Source: Acanthaster planci (taxonomy: Eukaryota; Echinodermata; Asteroidea; Valvatida; Acanthasteridae). From it: 64,000 nucleotides of DNA. Where the stretch lies: NCBI RefSeq assembly GCF_001949145.1, contig NW_019091395.1, positions 473,106-537,105 on the forward strand. Direction: 5' to 3'. Positions 36,491-49,540 of this stretch are shown here, in pieces (position 1 is the stretch's first letter; every line of letters begins with the position of its first letter). The translations under genes were made by a program, and so were the position numbers. The notes under the pieces are model-generated. The model did no database searches. It saw nothing but the letters and a program-made list of their open reading frames with translations, and was not told the origin of the DNA.

Positions 36491-38999
36491 ATAAACTTAA
36501 CACAATTATCTAAATGTGTTTATAAGGTGCCAGAGGTGGTGTAATGAAGTGCACAGGTGTGCGCATCAATGGGCGAACCATATCTCTAATTGGTCACCGT
36601 GGCTATGTCTTTGGATGAAATCACACACTTCTGTGATCGAGTGGGGGGAGGGGGGCTCAAATTGCTCCACAGTATAGTTCAATGACACTGGAGGGACTGA
36701 CCTGCTAATCAAAGCGATCTTACAGTGTATGCACTTCTTGAACTGCTGTATGAACACTGCACATGGTATAAGATGAACATTGGGGTGTTTGTGGGAAATG
36801 TGAACACAGACTTACGATCTCTTCCTCCTTCCGATGGAGAGAAAAGAATTGAAACATTCGATCAATATTTAGTATTCAATGGACCTTATTCACAAGGAAG
36901 CCATTTTGAATCATGTTCCCTGAATCTATTTTATACTCAATGTAATCTGTCAAATGGGTTAGGGCCAGACTATTGCCTCACTTTCATTTTTTTACAATGT
37001 TACTTAAATACTTTTACATGTAGATATAAAAAATCACATATTTTTAATCATTAATCATTGTCAATGAAATTAAACTGCAATTAACTTTTTTAATTACTTT
37101 TCCTAATTATTATTCTAAGGCTCCCCAAATAAAGCTAACCTTGCTTTCAATTCAAGATGGCCGACTTGTGAATGAGGCCTATTCCTGCCTGTCTTGGTGC
37201 ACAAGGCTCTCCATGTTTTCATCATGAGCCTTTATGGGTTTGTTGTTGGTCTTGCTCACATATTATTCATATTATTCTCATATCATGTTTTTCTAATCTC
37301 TGTTACTGAGAGCTGATGATGAATAAATGAGAATAGATGCCTTTGACGTTCAGCTGTAGATTCATCAATGTCTTGAGTGAGGGTGTTTTTCTCTCCAACA
37401 AGCTCATTCGAAGAGATCGTACATGTAGGCCTACGTGGAAGCCTTGACCAATGTGCATGCAATCATCAGATGTAGTTTAATAATGGACTTCCTGAACAGA
37501 AGTTGTAATTACTTCTGACAGGTCACAAGCTGCAAACTAATTAACTACCACAGTTACTGAGCGGCAAAAACATTTTTATTCCCCAAGTGATGGTCACTTT
37601 TGGCATTTATTTTTCTTTTTGCTGGCTGGGAGGTTCCCAGCACATGTACAGGTAGTATCGAAGCTGTTGTCTAATTGATAGAAACAGCATATGGAAAATG
37701 AAACTCCTCATTTATGTAACTATATTATGCAACATTGTAAAGATCACAAGAATCCATTTTGGTCTAAAATGAGGCATTGTGGATCCACTTAATGCAACAT
37801 TTTCTCGCCCATTACTCATGTATTAAGTTCACTCTTTATTTAAAACTTCAGTGCAGGATCAAAAATGACCCCCAAGATTTTGGCAAAAACCCCTTCATGA
37901 AAACAAGAATCCATCGAGCACACAAGTCTGACCCTTTACAGGGATAACATTCAGCCTGTGTCAGTGCTGGGGCTAAGAAGCTCAACCCGTGTACCAGTGT
38001 TGTGGTCATGAACTCTTCAAATACCAAGTTCACTGTAAACTACTGAACTTTAATAGGTGCGAACAAAGCTAGCGAATACTGGATATTTCATGGTATATGC
38101 ACAAGGGTAAGATTACAAATTCAAGACTTTAGACAATCCAACTTTTGAAACAATTAACTGTTACAGAGAAAAGTACTTCAAGAAGTTGTTGGCTGAATAC
38201 TTTCTGCACACTTTTATCAGGAAAATGTACATATAATTTCTATAAAGCAGAGATGGTCTGAAGTCATCATTTTGTTTTGTAATCTTACAGTCCAATTCCT
38301 ATGTTCTTCAGCTTTGTTCCCTCCTAACAAGTTCAATATTTGGCAGAAAACAGGGTGGTACTGGAAAACTTAAGTGCTACTCTTCAATGCTGACGTGTAC
38401 AAAGTCAAAGCTACAGCCAACTCAAATGCTACAATGCACTGACAGCCATGTTCAATCTGACCAGGGCCTACTCATGAAACAACAGGTGTTGATGTCAACA
38501 TGGGCAGTTGAGCCCACAGTGTGGAGTGGCTTAAATGCATAGCATGCAGATGGTTACACTGAACTTGCAAACTGGGTCAACAGTTCATACTTTCCTATCA
38601 TTTCTTCTTAGGAGCCAGACTTTTGAACAGGTGGTCCACTTTCTCTGCTTGTACAAATTATACTGTCAGAAATCAGATCTGATAGTACATACATGTTACA
38701 TGCATGTGTATGTCACACATCCATTCTTTGTGGGGGGGGGAGGGCTCAGCTTTACCCAGACGCACCTGTTACATGTATCAAAACCAACTTGCCCGCCTGC
38801 ATGTTTACCTGATGTTAACAAGCCACCGTTATCATTTTAACTTGATGAAAGCTGACAGTGCTTAAGGCTTCAATTTATCTTAATCACCAAAAAAAAAACC
38901 CAGTTTGATTTGCACCGACCACTGACCTAAGTTTCCAGATCTTCCTATATCTACCATATTTTTGGGGAGGATTTTTGCAGGATTGGATTGTGTAGGCGT
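36491..38999. other. Gene-free stretch
   Basis: Short unrecognised frames only, AT-rich, no clear exon or repeat. Confidence 0.45.
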
Positions 39000-39490
39000 G
39001 TAACCTGGTGGTTAGAGTTTGTTACTCCTCTATATGAGCCCCCAACTGGACCGAGAGAGGAAGCAGTTTTCCTGGCAAAGCAGGCTCCTTTGGTAGGAAA
39101 TACACTTTGCTGGTTCGCAAATGACTATGAAATGTACGTATTACGGTCGCATCACTACTAACAAAATGAACACTCCAAATCAACATGGCTCTTCCCAACC
39201 ACTAAGAGGGTGCTTCTGCTCAAGGTGGATAGGGTTGGGGGGTCGAATGCAGAGGCTGGCCATGTGTTGCAACACTGGCAAAGCCACTTCACCCTCCGTA
39301 GCCTCATGCCACCCGGGAGTAGGCCATGGATGGGTACCTGTGGGGGCCAGAGACGGTTATAGTGTTTGATCTGACATTTCCAAGTGAAATGGCAGCATCA
39401 AGACGTATACATGCTCCCTGGGGTGGTCAGATGGATTTGCAAATGCTTGTGGGCCTGATGAGCAGGGGTAATAATGACGTAGCACCCTCA
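39000..39490 (+). mobile_element. tRNA-derived SINE interrupted by a nested repeat
   Basis: A SINE head (CCTGGTGGTTAGAGTTTGTT, A-box like) is separated from its B-box-like part (GTTGGGGGGTCGAATGC) by about 195 bp belonging to another family. The downstream body (AGAGACGGTTATAGTGTTTGA and on) matches the SINE at 47485-47752. Confidence 0.65.
39033..39230 (+). repeat. 195-bp interspersed repeat family, copy 3 (nested in a SINE)
   Basis: A near full-length copy from TGAGCCCCCAACTGGACC to GCTTCTGCTCAAGGTGGA. It lies inside the SINE described at 39000-39490. Confidence 0.85.
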
Positions 39491-39597
39491 GCACTAGTAT
39501 ATGGTAGATACAGATTTGTATACGTATTACAAAAAAATTGGGAGTTTTGTTCATGGTTTTCTTGACTATTCATCTTACTAATAAACCTAACCCTACA

Positions 39598-39720
39598 TGC
39601 TTCTAAAACTGTTTTCCAGAAAGGGAGGAACCTTTTGTGGACCTGGCTTAGTCCACATAAGGTTCAAACAACCTAGATTATGTGGACCTCATTTGTTCAT
39701 GGGTCCACACTAGGTGTGTA
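39598..39720 (-). repeat. Hairpin-bearing repeat, copy 2 (reverse orientation)
   Basis: AACCTTTTGTGGAC and GTCCACATAAGGTT (39629-39664) form a 14-bp stem with one mismatch and loop CTGGCTTA, the reverse complement of the loop in copy 1. Flanks match copy 1 when reversed. Confidence 0.8.
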
Positions 39721-42700
39721 CATGTAAGTTGTCACAACTTGTATGACATACACAGCAACTCAAACAAGAGAAAATAAATTTATGAATACTGAGGCTTTCT
39801 CCAACATTATCTGCTCTTTAAGCACCAATATCAGTCTAAACTTTTAATTATGCTGACCACATGGCGGGGTGTTAGTTCAATAACTAAATTTAAGCATGTG
39901 CATAAACACCAACTATGGAAAATGGGTGCAAATCAGCACAATGCTGAATGTCATTTACATTTTGATCTCTGAATTGGAAAAATTTGATTACTGTGGGCAA
40001 ATTACATGTGGAAATCTGTCAGTACAGCTGCACAAGAGCATGTAAAGGACAGTTTTAATTCGCTCATAAAATCGACAAACAAAAAGCTTATGAATCTATT
40101 TTTGCATCAACAAAAATCTTACGATGATTTCTGTACGTTTAGGAAGTGGCCATTAACTTGTGAAAAGAAAAAGAAAGGAAGGACTATTGAAGTGTTTCTG
40201 CATGATGTCAAATGGCCCATGAGTGAGTAACATGGTGTACAAGTTTCTCCTTGCTCGGAGGCTAACTAATGCACAGGGTAATTTGCCATCTGATATTTTA
40301 GTTCCTACTCTAGCCTAGGCTCAAGCCTGATCCTAAGCATTTTCTGTCAGTCTACCAAAAATCATTACATCACAAATAGACAGGAAAAACTGCAGTGCAA
40401 TCTGCTTTCAGCAAACTTTAATAAGTGCCACTCGGTGGAAAACATCTTGTCACTGTGAGAAATGAAACTGAGAGTCGGAATTGTGCGTCATGAGGTGGAT
40501 GACTACCACGATTGCTCGATAACTGCACCACTGATCGGTCTTGGAGCACCATCTATTAATCTTTCTGCCGTCAGCCAGTCATCCTGTCTGTAAGTTCTCG
40601 TAGGATTGACTGATAGCCAAGATCGACCAACTGCACTGAACATAACCGCTGGAAAAATACAACTTGGCCCAGAGAGTACTGAAGTGAATATGTCATGCAC
40701 ACATTTATGTGTATAAAAGGCATTTATAGCGCGAGAACCAGCACGTGAACCAAAGCATGCACGTACTCCATTTGTTTGTATGCCACTTCCTCGTTTAAAA
40801 TGACGTCACACTTCGGTACTCTATACATGCACGAGTGCATCCGTAAGTCTCCAACATGAGCCGGTTTGAATGGGCAAATACTGCAGCACATCCCATGGTT
40901 AGCAGTGATATAGCATGAGGTGCATAACAAAAATTAGGAAAAGGAGGGGGCATGGACGGCTCTCAAGGTGATAGAGTCAGGTCAGTCTGTAAAGAATAGA
41001 CTGATTGCGCCCGCTACATCACGTGACTGACTGTGGGTATCAACCCCATAACAACGTGTGGTTTGAGCGTTGTTTACAAACAATACAGCCAAGTTACCGT
41101 ATAGTACCCTGCACATCAGTAAACTGAGTGCGATACCAATACATTTACTTTACTTTTGGTAAATGTGAAACACTTTGCTTTTGGTGGACGCGTAGGCGCA
41201 GTCGGTCTATTTTACATGCCTACAATGTACATACAGTGTACATGCATATACACAAAATGGGCATGGGTTTGCTGAGGGAGTGCTGTGGACATGAATGCCA
41301 AGCACGATGTGCACATGACAAGGCAAAGAGCTGGCCACATCTTGAGAGTACTTTAAACTCCAACCGCAGAAAGGCCTACTTCAATAACTGCCTCTTCCCT
41401 TCAATCCTGTCCCATGCATTTTTTTTCTGCAGATGCATGTTATGAAAATATGTGTTATGTTTGACCTGTCAGCATCCATGAAAAATAACAATTTCCAAGG
41501 AAAGGTTTCTTTAAAGAAAATCTGTAGTTGAAATAAATTGCTACAAGAAGTACAAAACTGTAATGCAACTGTGTGGATTGACAAGCAGACATGTAGGCCT
41601 CACAACATGCAACCATGTATACATTTGTTATGTGCACAATTTCAAGTCCACAACAGCAAGCACAGGCAGTAACCAGACCATTGTAGTCTGGTAATGGTCA
41701 CAAATGGCATTGCAAAGGGCCACAATTGGAGTGGGTATTGGAGAAAACTGACCACCAGATGTTCAAATCAGCAAACGGAGCTATAGTGCGTGGAAGGATC
41801 AACTGTTCAGTCACAAGTGTGGTCAGTACAGTACAGCTGTGGCCGTCATTATCCGGCCAACGTTCCTCCATTAATTTGTAACTCAAACCTGCTGCACCAT
41901 TTTGAAACCTGCATAATATTTCTGAGAAAAGGGCACTGCTTCAATCTACTGAGCCCTCTGGCTACAGGCATGTAGCAAAGGCTGCACTGTAAACTGTCTT
42001 TTAGTAGTAACAAATGTGTATCCTCGTAGGGGTGACAATCGCTGTTTTTGAGTTAATAGCTCTTTGTTTTGCTATCCACCAGAAAATTTAAAATGAAGAA
42101 AAAATATCACCCCCTACAAATACAATGCTCACGTACACTTGTAAGCTAAGTAAAACAAGACAGTCTTCACACTCTGCACAAGGACTGGCAGCATATAAAC
42201 AAAAAGGCTTCACCGAGGACCTGAATGTCCTCGCTTGACATGAAGCAAGGACGGCAGACTCTAAGGGCTGATTTTCGGGTAAAGAGCGATAACAGCCGAC
42301 TGATGCATGACGATAACATACCAGGCAGAATTTGTCTCTTGATCATGAATATGCAGTACGGTCAGTGAAACTTCAAGAAGTGCATGCGTGTGTGAGCGGG
42401 CGGGGGGGGGGAGCAAGTAACACACACCCATCCTTCTTAATAATCTCTTATGGGCGGTGTTAGTTTTGGACCAAAATGTTCGTCTTTCGAAAAAGGCAAG
42501 ATATCGCAGCCACCATTTGCATAAACTATCAAGGGCCACAGACACTGCATTACTTGAGTCACTTGAACAACTGTACAGAAAATTCCTCACTGCGCGACCT
42601 CATATTTGGCAAAGTGCCAGGGTACGCGCCCACGGGACGATATCTGCCTCCATAAACAGGCCGTGCACAGTGGCCAATGCAAGTCCAACGCACAGTCTGC

Positions 42701-43220
42701 CTTCACTGACTTCTTAGACTTAAAGTGTGTGTGGTAAACAAATGGGCAAATAAGCGTGTTGACACGTCAGCCGGAGGTGAGTCGAGGCATACATATAATG
42801 TTTGAAAATGTCTGCTCTGCCTGTGTATGCAGCTAGCCAGATCGTGTTTTACACATCCTTCAAGCACGATTACATGCATGTCCCTGATTCCTTTTTTTTC
42901 TTTAGATGAGAGCCTCTCACAAAGCCCATGAGTCATTTTTTGTTAATAATAAAATGCATTGTGTTTCATTTGGCAAGGGCAAAGTTCCGGTAAAAAAAAA
43001 AAGACCATTATTCCGGATGAATGAGCATCCACCCCTCTGTCCCGATGCAAACGAAAAAAATTCATCAGAAGAATTAAGGCTGTTCACTCTCGCCGTCCTT
43101 CAGATGGAGAAAGGGACTCCTCCAATTTGAATATACGATGGGTGGAAGCAATAATGAACTATGACATGTGGCGCTGTGCAGTTTAAGTTGAGGCTGTTTA
43201 AATGGTATAATGTTGAGATA
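39721..43220. other. Gene-free stretch
   Basis: No recognised domain or splice-supported exon. Scattered ACATGTAC microsatellite bits. Confidence 0.45.
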
Positions 43221-43345
43221 CATACACTGTATATGTACACAGTACATGTGCATGGTACATGTAAACAGTACATGTGCATGGTACATGTACATGTACACAG
43301 TGCATGTGCATAGTACATGTACACAGTACATGTGCATAGTATCCA
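43221..43345. repeat. ACATGTGCATGGT minisatellite
   Basis: Units beginning GTACACAGTACATGTGCATG start at 43235, 43261, 43293 and 43319, so the period is 26 bp with one unit enlarged by six bases (ACATGT). Both strands can form multiple short hairpins. Confidence 0.9.
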
Positions 43346-46300
43346 TGCTGGATACATATTTGAGGCTCGGAAAATTGGATGGTGAAATCACAGCTTCATA
43401 TGGCTATTTTATCCCCCACACTGTAAGCAATGTGCAGTCCTCATCAATGTGCTTGCGTATAAGTAGGTGTTTGAAATATCTGCACAAATCGGTGTTATAC
43501 ATGTACAAGTAACCACCCAGTTTTCCTGGGTTGCCTATGCAACAGTATCCCGAATCTGCAACATTTCTGGTGGTCCTATGCATGAGGAAAGCCTGAAGGT
43601 TTGTATTTTTGACAAGACCTGGTCCCAATCTCATGGCACAGCTCAGCAGGTAATTCTGAGAACAGAATCACCATCTACATGTATTTAAGGGACACTGGCA
43701 CAGAAAAGGCCTGCTTATAACCCTAGAGGGGAAGTTGCTGAAATGCAGTGATCGAACAACACAAAAGCTCTATGTATGCACAACCACAAGTGCATTTACT
43801 ACTCGTAGCACACGTACACTGTGAAATAGTTTCATTTGTTATTATGTTATCGTGCAGCATGATTTTCTGGTAGAGTGAGCATGACTTTTGTGCCAACTGT
43901 CGAGCAGTGCTGCAAAATTGGGCCCGTTGGAGGCCATGTGGTCACGTGCCTTTTTCGGGGGTGAGATTGACCAATGATACAAATAGCTGAAAACAGCTGA
44001 AAAAAGGCACAGAGAAGCTGAACTGTGAAAATCTCCTATGCTTTTGTATGCAGCCAATGAGAAAAAAAAGCTGAAATCCATAACAAAAAAAGGTGAAATC
44101 AGCTAAAAGGCTGAGAAATCTCACCCCAGCTTTTTTACCCCAGCATCCCTACTCATAGGACAGTGGTCAGAACTGTTGCAGCACCACACTCATGCGTTTA
44201 TTTCATTGAATGTTAACCTGCACTTTGGCAACTCACAACAGCCTGTTAGTTGGAGGGGCATGTAATGGGTGTATATCACCTGCTCGCAAGCATGGTGCCA
44301 TGACAGTAATGGCTTTCTATTCTGATCGCTGAGTCAATAATGCATTCTGTCAGTATACCACGCGTGTGCAAAATACATGTACATACATGTACATGTAGGC
44401 CTATTAAAAATACATGTACATGTATTCTTGACAATACAATTCTCTGAAAAATTGTAAAAGACAAATAATTTTGCAGTTTCTTGCAACGTGGAGTGCCACC
44501 TGGATATTTTATCTGGCAGAATCAAATTGAAATTCCAGCATCTGAGTAAACTCACTTTCCTTGCATAACTGCATTACATCTGACCTTGTGCAAGCGTGTT
44601 TTCAAAAGAAAATGCAGTCCTGCCATTTTCAGACAAAAACGGCCCAATCTTGGTCCCACCTTTCAAAAGACAGCCAACTGTGTCAACCACAAATGCAATC
44701 TGGTGGAAAAATGGGCCTAACCAACTTACAAATCATCACTGCTCATTGTGCAGCTTGTGCGATTTCCCAGTTTCTGTAAAAAACAAGCAATTTGAGCTGT
44801 TCGAATCAGCGAGGACAAAAATACATTGCATGAAATCACACGTATTTCATACTGTGCAGATCAGATGATCACAGAATAGGAAAAGGAAGAGTAAAAGAAA
44901 ACAAGCACTTTGAGAAGGAGACTAGGCCCAAGGCCCTGAAAAAACGTTGTTTCCCCAATGTACATGTAGAAATTGGTATTCTTACCAACTTACATGTATG
45001 TACACATACATGCACATACTCTAATGAACCTGTTATGCAGAGGGTCCAATGACATCCTTGCTGGAATTAACATGTAAAGAACTTTGCAACGTAGCAAATT
45101 TTCCAACACAGTAGGCACGGCAGTCCTGAGGAACGGAGTCCGCTTTCAGAACTTGATGTATGTGATCAAGTTATCGCCAAGTTCACAATATCAAATGCAG
45201 TTCACCTGCATTAGCGGGAATTGTGGAGCATTCAATGAAAGCTGCACTTTTTGGACATGAGATGAACAAGTATGTCACATCGCACAATGTCTCCCTTGTG
45301 TTTTTTTTTCCCTGAAATGTCAGTTACCTCATAATGACCACGTACATGTAATCAAAACAATATAAGAAACCTGGTGTAAACATAAGACACATCCCAGTCA
45401 TTCCGAACACATAATGTGCAACAATGCAAATGACGTGACCGTTTAAAAATTTGTGTTGAAGTACATTGTAAATACCTTAAATGTTCTCAGCGTGTCAAAG
45501 TCTGTTCAACCCTGTATTCAACCATCATTTATGAGTAATTTTTCAGCACTACAGAGAAATAACATAGTATTTATGGTGCAAGGGATTGCTTTTCATACAT
45601 GGGACTATATTTATTAAGAGTATGAACAAAGTTGCTAGGATGTATGCACAGTTTGAACACATCCATGCTAAATGTATCCGGCATTTTGTTTTTTTTGAGG
45701 GATGAACAGTATTGCCAGAAGCCGACCATTTTTCCCCCTCTGCCTCAGAAAGGGGGAAAAAATAAACCCAAGCAATCGGAAATTCTCTGTGGTGCCTCGG
45801 GGGCTGGATCAGCACTGAGCATGGTGTGAATAAACTCTGAGCGCGCTCAACGGGGAGATGGAAATATGAGAACGAGCGACGGCAATCGCTGCGTTACCAG
45901 AGCCCGCGGAAATAAGGAGAAAAAAACCTTAATCACTTGGGACGGAACGGACGACTGAAGATGGGTTAAATAGAACAAGAGGGCCATGTTAAAAAAAATG
46001 AAAATGTTAGAGGAATTTATGCGTGCACAGAGAGAAGAGATTGGTGCCTGGATCAGCTGGGAATGAACTTTTGGAATGGTGCCAAGAAAACATTAAATAT
46101 TTACTCTCCTTGGAAATTTAACTGATCTTTTCTGGAGAGGGAAGGGGAGGCAGTGCTCCAGTTTGCATTCTGTAACTGGATATGACAAAAGAGAATAAGA
46201 GAAGCATTATTAGCACTGATGATTATGAATGACAGTTCTTGATGGAACGGTGTGCAGAGCTCAATCTTGAATCACGGTTACACTTGACACAATTAAAACT

Positions 46301-46416
46301 GACCAAAAAACAGGTAGCCTGTTTCCACAGTGAACAGTGATGGATAGTCTGCTGGATGGCAAAATATCTAACACAAGTGGTTTCCTATTGACCTGTTTAC
46401 ACTCATTTGAGATTAC
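43346..46416. other. Gene-free stretch
   Basis: No coding feature recognised. A self-complementary ACATGTACATGT cluster lies at 44378-44425. The interval 45838-45930 is locally CpG-rich (GAGCGCGCTC, CCCGCGG) but shows no clear exon. Confidence 0.45.
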
Positions 46417-46612
46417 GGGCCCCAAGCAGGACCAAGAGAGGGTGCAATTTTCCTATCAACAGAGCTTCTTTGGTGGGAACTGCACTTTACTGGTTCACGA
46501 CTGACAATGAAATGCATGCGCTGCAGTAGAGTCACTACCAACCAAAAGAACACTTCCCACCAACATGTTTCTTTTCAACCCATGAGGGGGTGCTTTTGCT
46601 CAAGGTGGATAC
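46417..46612 (+). repeat. 195-bp interspersed repeat family, copy 4
   Basis: A full-length copy from GGGCCCCAAGCAGGACCAAG to GCTTTTGCTCAAGGTGGA. It is paired with an inverted copy at 46938-47129. Confidence 0.85.
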
Positions 46613-46660
46613 AGTCAAATGTCATTGACAAGGGATCACTTGGACTTTGCAGATTACCTT

Positions 46661-46803
46661 GGGCCTGTTTGTTTAGCAGAGATCTGGATCTCGATCAGTG
46701 ATCCTAATGCTGGTTCGCACCATCCATCAGGCAAGTTTTGGTGTCTGCGAACCAACGACGGATCACTGATTGTGATCCAGATCCGTGTGAAACAAACATA
46801 GCC
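46661..46803. repeat. Foldback (MITE-like) element, copy 2
   Basis: The left end GGGCCTGTTTGTTT, then GATCTGGATC and GATCAGTGATCC, are mirrored on the right by GGATCACTGATTGTGATCCA and AAACAAACATAGCCC. Related to 4501-4632 through the central TGG...GGTGTC(A/T)G(T/C)GAACC region. Confidence 0.8.
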
Positions 46804-46937
46804 CTTGTTATAACAGGTGCCTTGTACTATTAGCAATGAAAACAATGAAGAACAAAGGATTGGGACCTATCCATTACCTCGTTATAAGCAGAGTGCTGTA
46901 TTGACAGGGCTCTTATTAACACGGTTCAACTGCATCT

Positions 46938-47129
46938 GCCTTGAGCAGAAGCACCCCCTCATTGGTTGAAAAGAGCCATGCTGGAGGAGGGTTTGTTTTG
47001 TTGATAGCCACGCATACATAGTGCGTACATTTCATAGCCGTTCATTAACCAATAAAGTGCAGTTCTCATCAAAGGTGCCTCCACTGCTAGGAAAATTGTG
47101 CCCTCTCTTGGTCCCGCTTGGGGCCCATT
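46938..47129 (-). repeat. 195-bp interspersed repeat family, copy 5 (inverted)
   Basis: Reads GGGCCCCAAGCGGGACCAAG to TGCTTCTGCTCAAGGC on the minus strand, opposite to copy 4, with 325 bp between them. Confidence 0.85.
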
Positions 47130-47484
47130 GGGTTGATCACGATGGCACACAGTGTCAATTGTATCATTGCCAAAAGCATTCACAGTGCATAGGCTGTCAT
47201 TGATATGTATGTTGCTGCAGGAGCCTTGCACTTACACTAGAATACGGGCAATTCACAATAGTGCATCTCCGAGAAAAAAATCCAATCAGGGAGTTCTATG
47301 TCAAGTATTGTATGTGCTGAGCACCCTCTGAGAAATGTTTCTATACATGTAATCTTTTTCCACATATTAGTACTCGGGTGTTTTCCCTCGGCCATTTTCT
47401 CTGCTAGCCGTCTGTCAATATTGGATTATTTTTTCTTGGGGGTGGGGGAGGGGGCAGGTTCACAGAATATGCTGGGCATGTTGC

Positions 47485-47752
47485 TAAAGTTTGTGGCCCC
47501 TGGTCACAGGGTCAGGCATTTGAATCCAGTTGCTGGTCAGTGTGGTGACAATGGGTCAGTCACTTTGTCCCTTCTTGCCTCTCTCCACCCAGGGGTATCA
47601 GAGGGTGCTGGGGAGGGCAGAGATGGTTATTGCATTTCACCAACTGCATCTGAAATGGAAGCCACGGAATGCTACATTCCTTGGGGAACTGAGATGCTTT
47701 CAGGAATATTCAGAGATTTATGAAGGCTGATGAGCAAAGAAAATAAATAAAA
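47485..47752 (+). mobile_element. tRNA-derived SINE
   Basis: A degenerate tRNA-like head with B-box-like TTTGAATCCAG near 47518-47530 is followed by the body shared with 39235-39490 (CACCCAGGGGTA, AGAGATGGTTATTGCATTT, CTTGGGGAACTGAGATGC). It ends in an A-rich tail (AAAGAAAATAAATAAAAAAC). Confidence 0.65.
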
Positions 47753-48664
47753 AACCATCTTCCTAGTTTTCCATTTGTTCTGACGATTTGTTTCCTTAAG
47801 GTTGGTTCACACAAGGTGCAACTGCACATGCAATTTTTTGATTATATATCACAAATTTGTACAGAATACAGAAGTCGAAACATTTCAACGACATAACTAG
47901 AGTGGATGTTCCTTGACATCAAATTTACTTTTCATATATGATGGATGACCTTTAGGTATTTTCTCCAGTAGGAAGTGAAAATTTATACCTTGAATACCAC
48001 TAATATTACTGATGTTGTGATTATTTACATAATGGAAGGTGGAAGGTTTTTAATGGCCAATTATCAAGTGTAAGTAAAAAGTGCAGACCAGCATCACTGG
48101 AACATATGCAGTTTTCTGATCCAATTAAAACAGGAGTTAATGACAGTTTCTGCAAAGGCCGACATGTCTATAATGAACTATATAAAACGGTGGATTATTT
48201 TTTCCCATTAATTTTTATTTGGCCGCACATAATTTAGGGTTTAAACTGGTATCAGGTTAGCACTAAAGTATTCAGTAACAAATGCTGCATGCAACGTTCG
48301 CATAAATATGCCATTCAGGCCAATTTGGTTACGCAACAGATTCAGATTAAAGCTTTTCTCTAGATGATGATCCTTCATTTGCTGATAAAAAATGAAAACC
48401 TTGTGATCACAAGTACATCAATGTGGACATGGTGCATGTATCAAAACACTGGTCAATCACATATTTCAGAGCACTGATTTGATATTATATTCTCATCGAT
48501 ATTCTGATCACGTTGCTACGCAGCCCTTCCATATTTCACTGGTCAGAATTGCCTTGTTTTGGTACACATGTACCGGTAGGTGGAGTTTTTAAAAAAACCT
48601 TTTTGTAAATGCTTTCACAAATGACCATATTAATAATTCTTATGGCTTGGAAATTGATACCATG
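47753..48664. other. Gene-free stretch
   Basis: AT-rich, with no recognised feature. Confidence 0.45.
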
Positions 48665-48860
48665 AGCCCCGAGCTGGACCAAGAGAGGGTGTAATTTTCT
48701 TGGCAAGGAAGACTCCTTTGGTCAGAACTGAGCTTCACTAGTTCACGAACAACTAGAAAATGCATGCGTTACAGTCTCATTGCCACCAGCAAAATGAACA
48801 CTGCCGACCAATGTGGCTCTTTTCAACCCAGGAAGGGGTGTTTCTGCTTGAGGCAGATTA
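48665..48860 (+). repeat. 195-bp interspersed repeat family, copy 6
   Basis: A full-length but more diverged copy from TGAGCCCCGAGCTGGACCAA to GTGTTTCTGCTTGAGGCAGA. Confidence 0.85.
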
Positions 48861-49518
48861 ACAAGTCCCCCCTCTTCAGTTATGATTTACCTTACTACCC
48901 CAACTGGGGCTGACTGCAAAATATGCATAAACAAGATGGACTCCATGCACTGGTGCCTCATCCATGGTGACAAACAGAAACAGAGTTTGATACAACAGCC
49001 ACTTGAATACTACTGCCACTGTACTTAACACTCCCATGGGTACATGTACGCTATGGATTTGTGCACATTCAAATGAAACTAGTCATGGCTGCTTCACATT
49101 CTACATGCACACAAACATGAGTGCAGATGCCTATTGTTGGTTGGCTCAAGGGGGAGGAGGGTCAAGAACAGGGTTTCATAGGTACCTCTATTACTGTTTT
49201 TCATATTATCCTCCTAATCTGCACTGGTACAAACCTATCAGGGTCCCTTTCCCATTTGGCAGTGGGATTTTTCCCACGCACTGGTTCTCGTGAGTTTACA
49301 GTCCTACTCCAGGCCAGTTTCCAACCAGAAACACCCCAGCCCCCCCCAGTAACCTAATGTACGAATCTACATTGGAACAGTCACTTTTGATGAACAAAAA
49401 TATCTATTTGGTTGGCTTGAGACCCACCTCACAATGACCGCTCCCTGAAAACTCCCTAAATCCTTGAGTATTTATTTTCAGCAGCATGTGCCATCATCAG
49501 GATATAAAAGCCACTCAC

Positions 49519-49540
49519 CTTCAAACTGAACAGCTTTCAT
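49519..49540 (-). CDS. Candidate 22-nt microexon of the nuclear receptor (MKAVQFE)
   Basis: On the minus strand a very strong acceptor (CCCTTTTTTTCCCCAG) is followed by 22 nt beginning ATG and then a near-perfect donor (GAAG then GTGAGT). It encodes Met-Lys-Ala-Val-Gln-Phe-Glu plus one base, and the phase-1 exit fits the 17503 exon exactly, giving MKAVQFE-E-NEHQNG. The ATG is the first codon after the splice site. It could be the start codon, with only untranslated exons upstream, or an internal Met if the exon at 50337-50531 (ending in phase 0) is joined to it. The intron down to 17503 would be about 32 kb. Both splice sites and the phase support it; there is no domain evidence, because A/B regions are poorly conserved. 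Confidence 0.5.

Noticed and set aside
45838-45930. CpG-rich patch as another promoter
   Set aside because: Only local CpG enrichment; no phase-compatible exon or donor found beside it.
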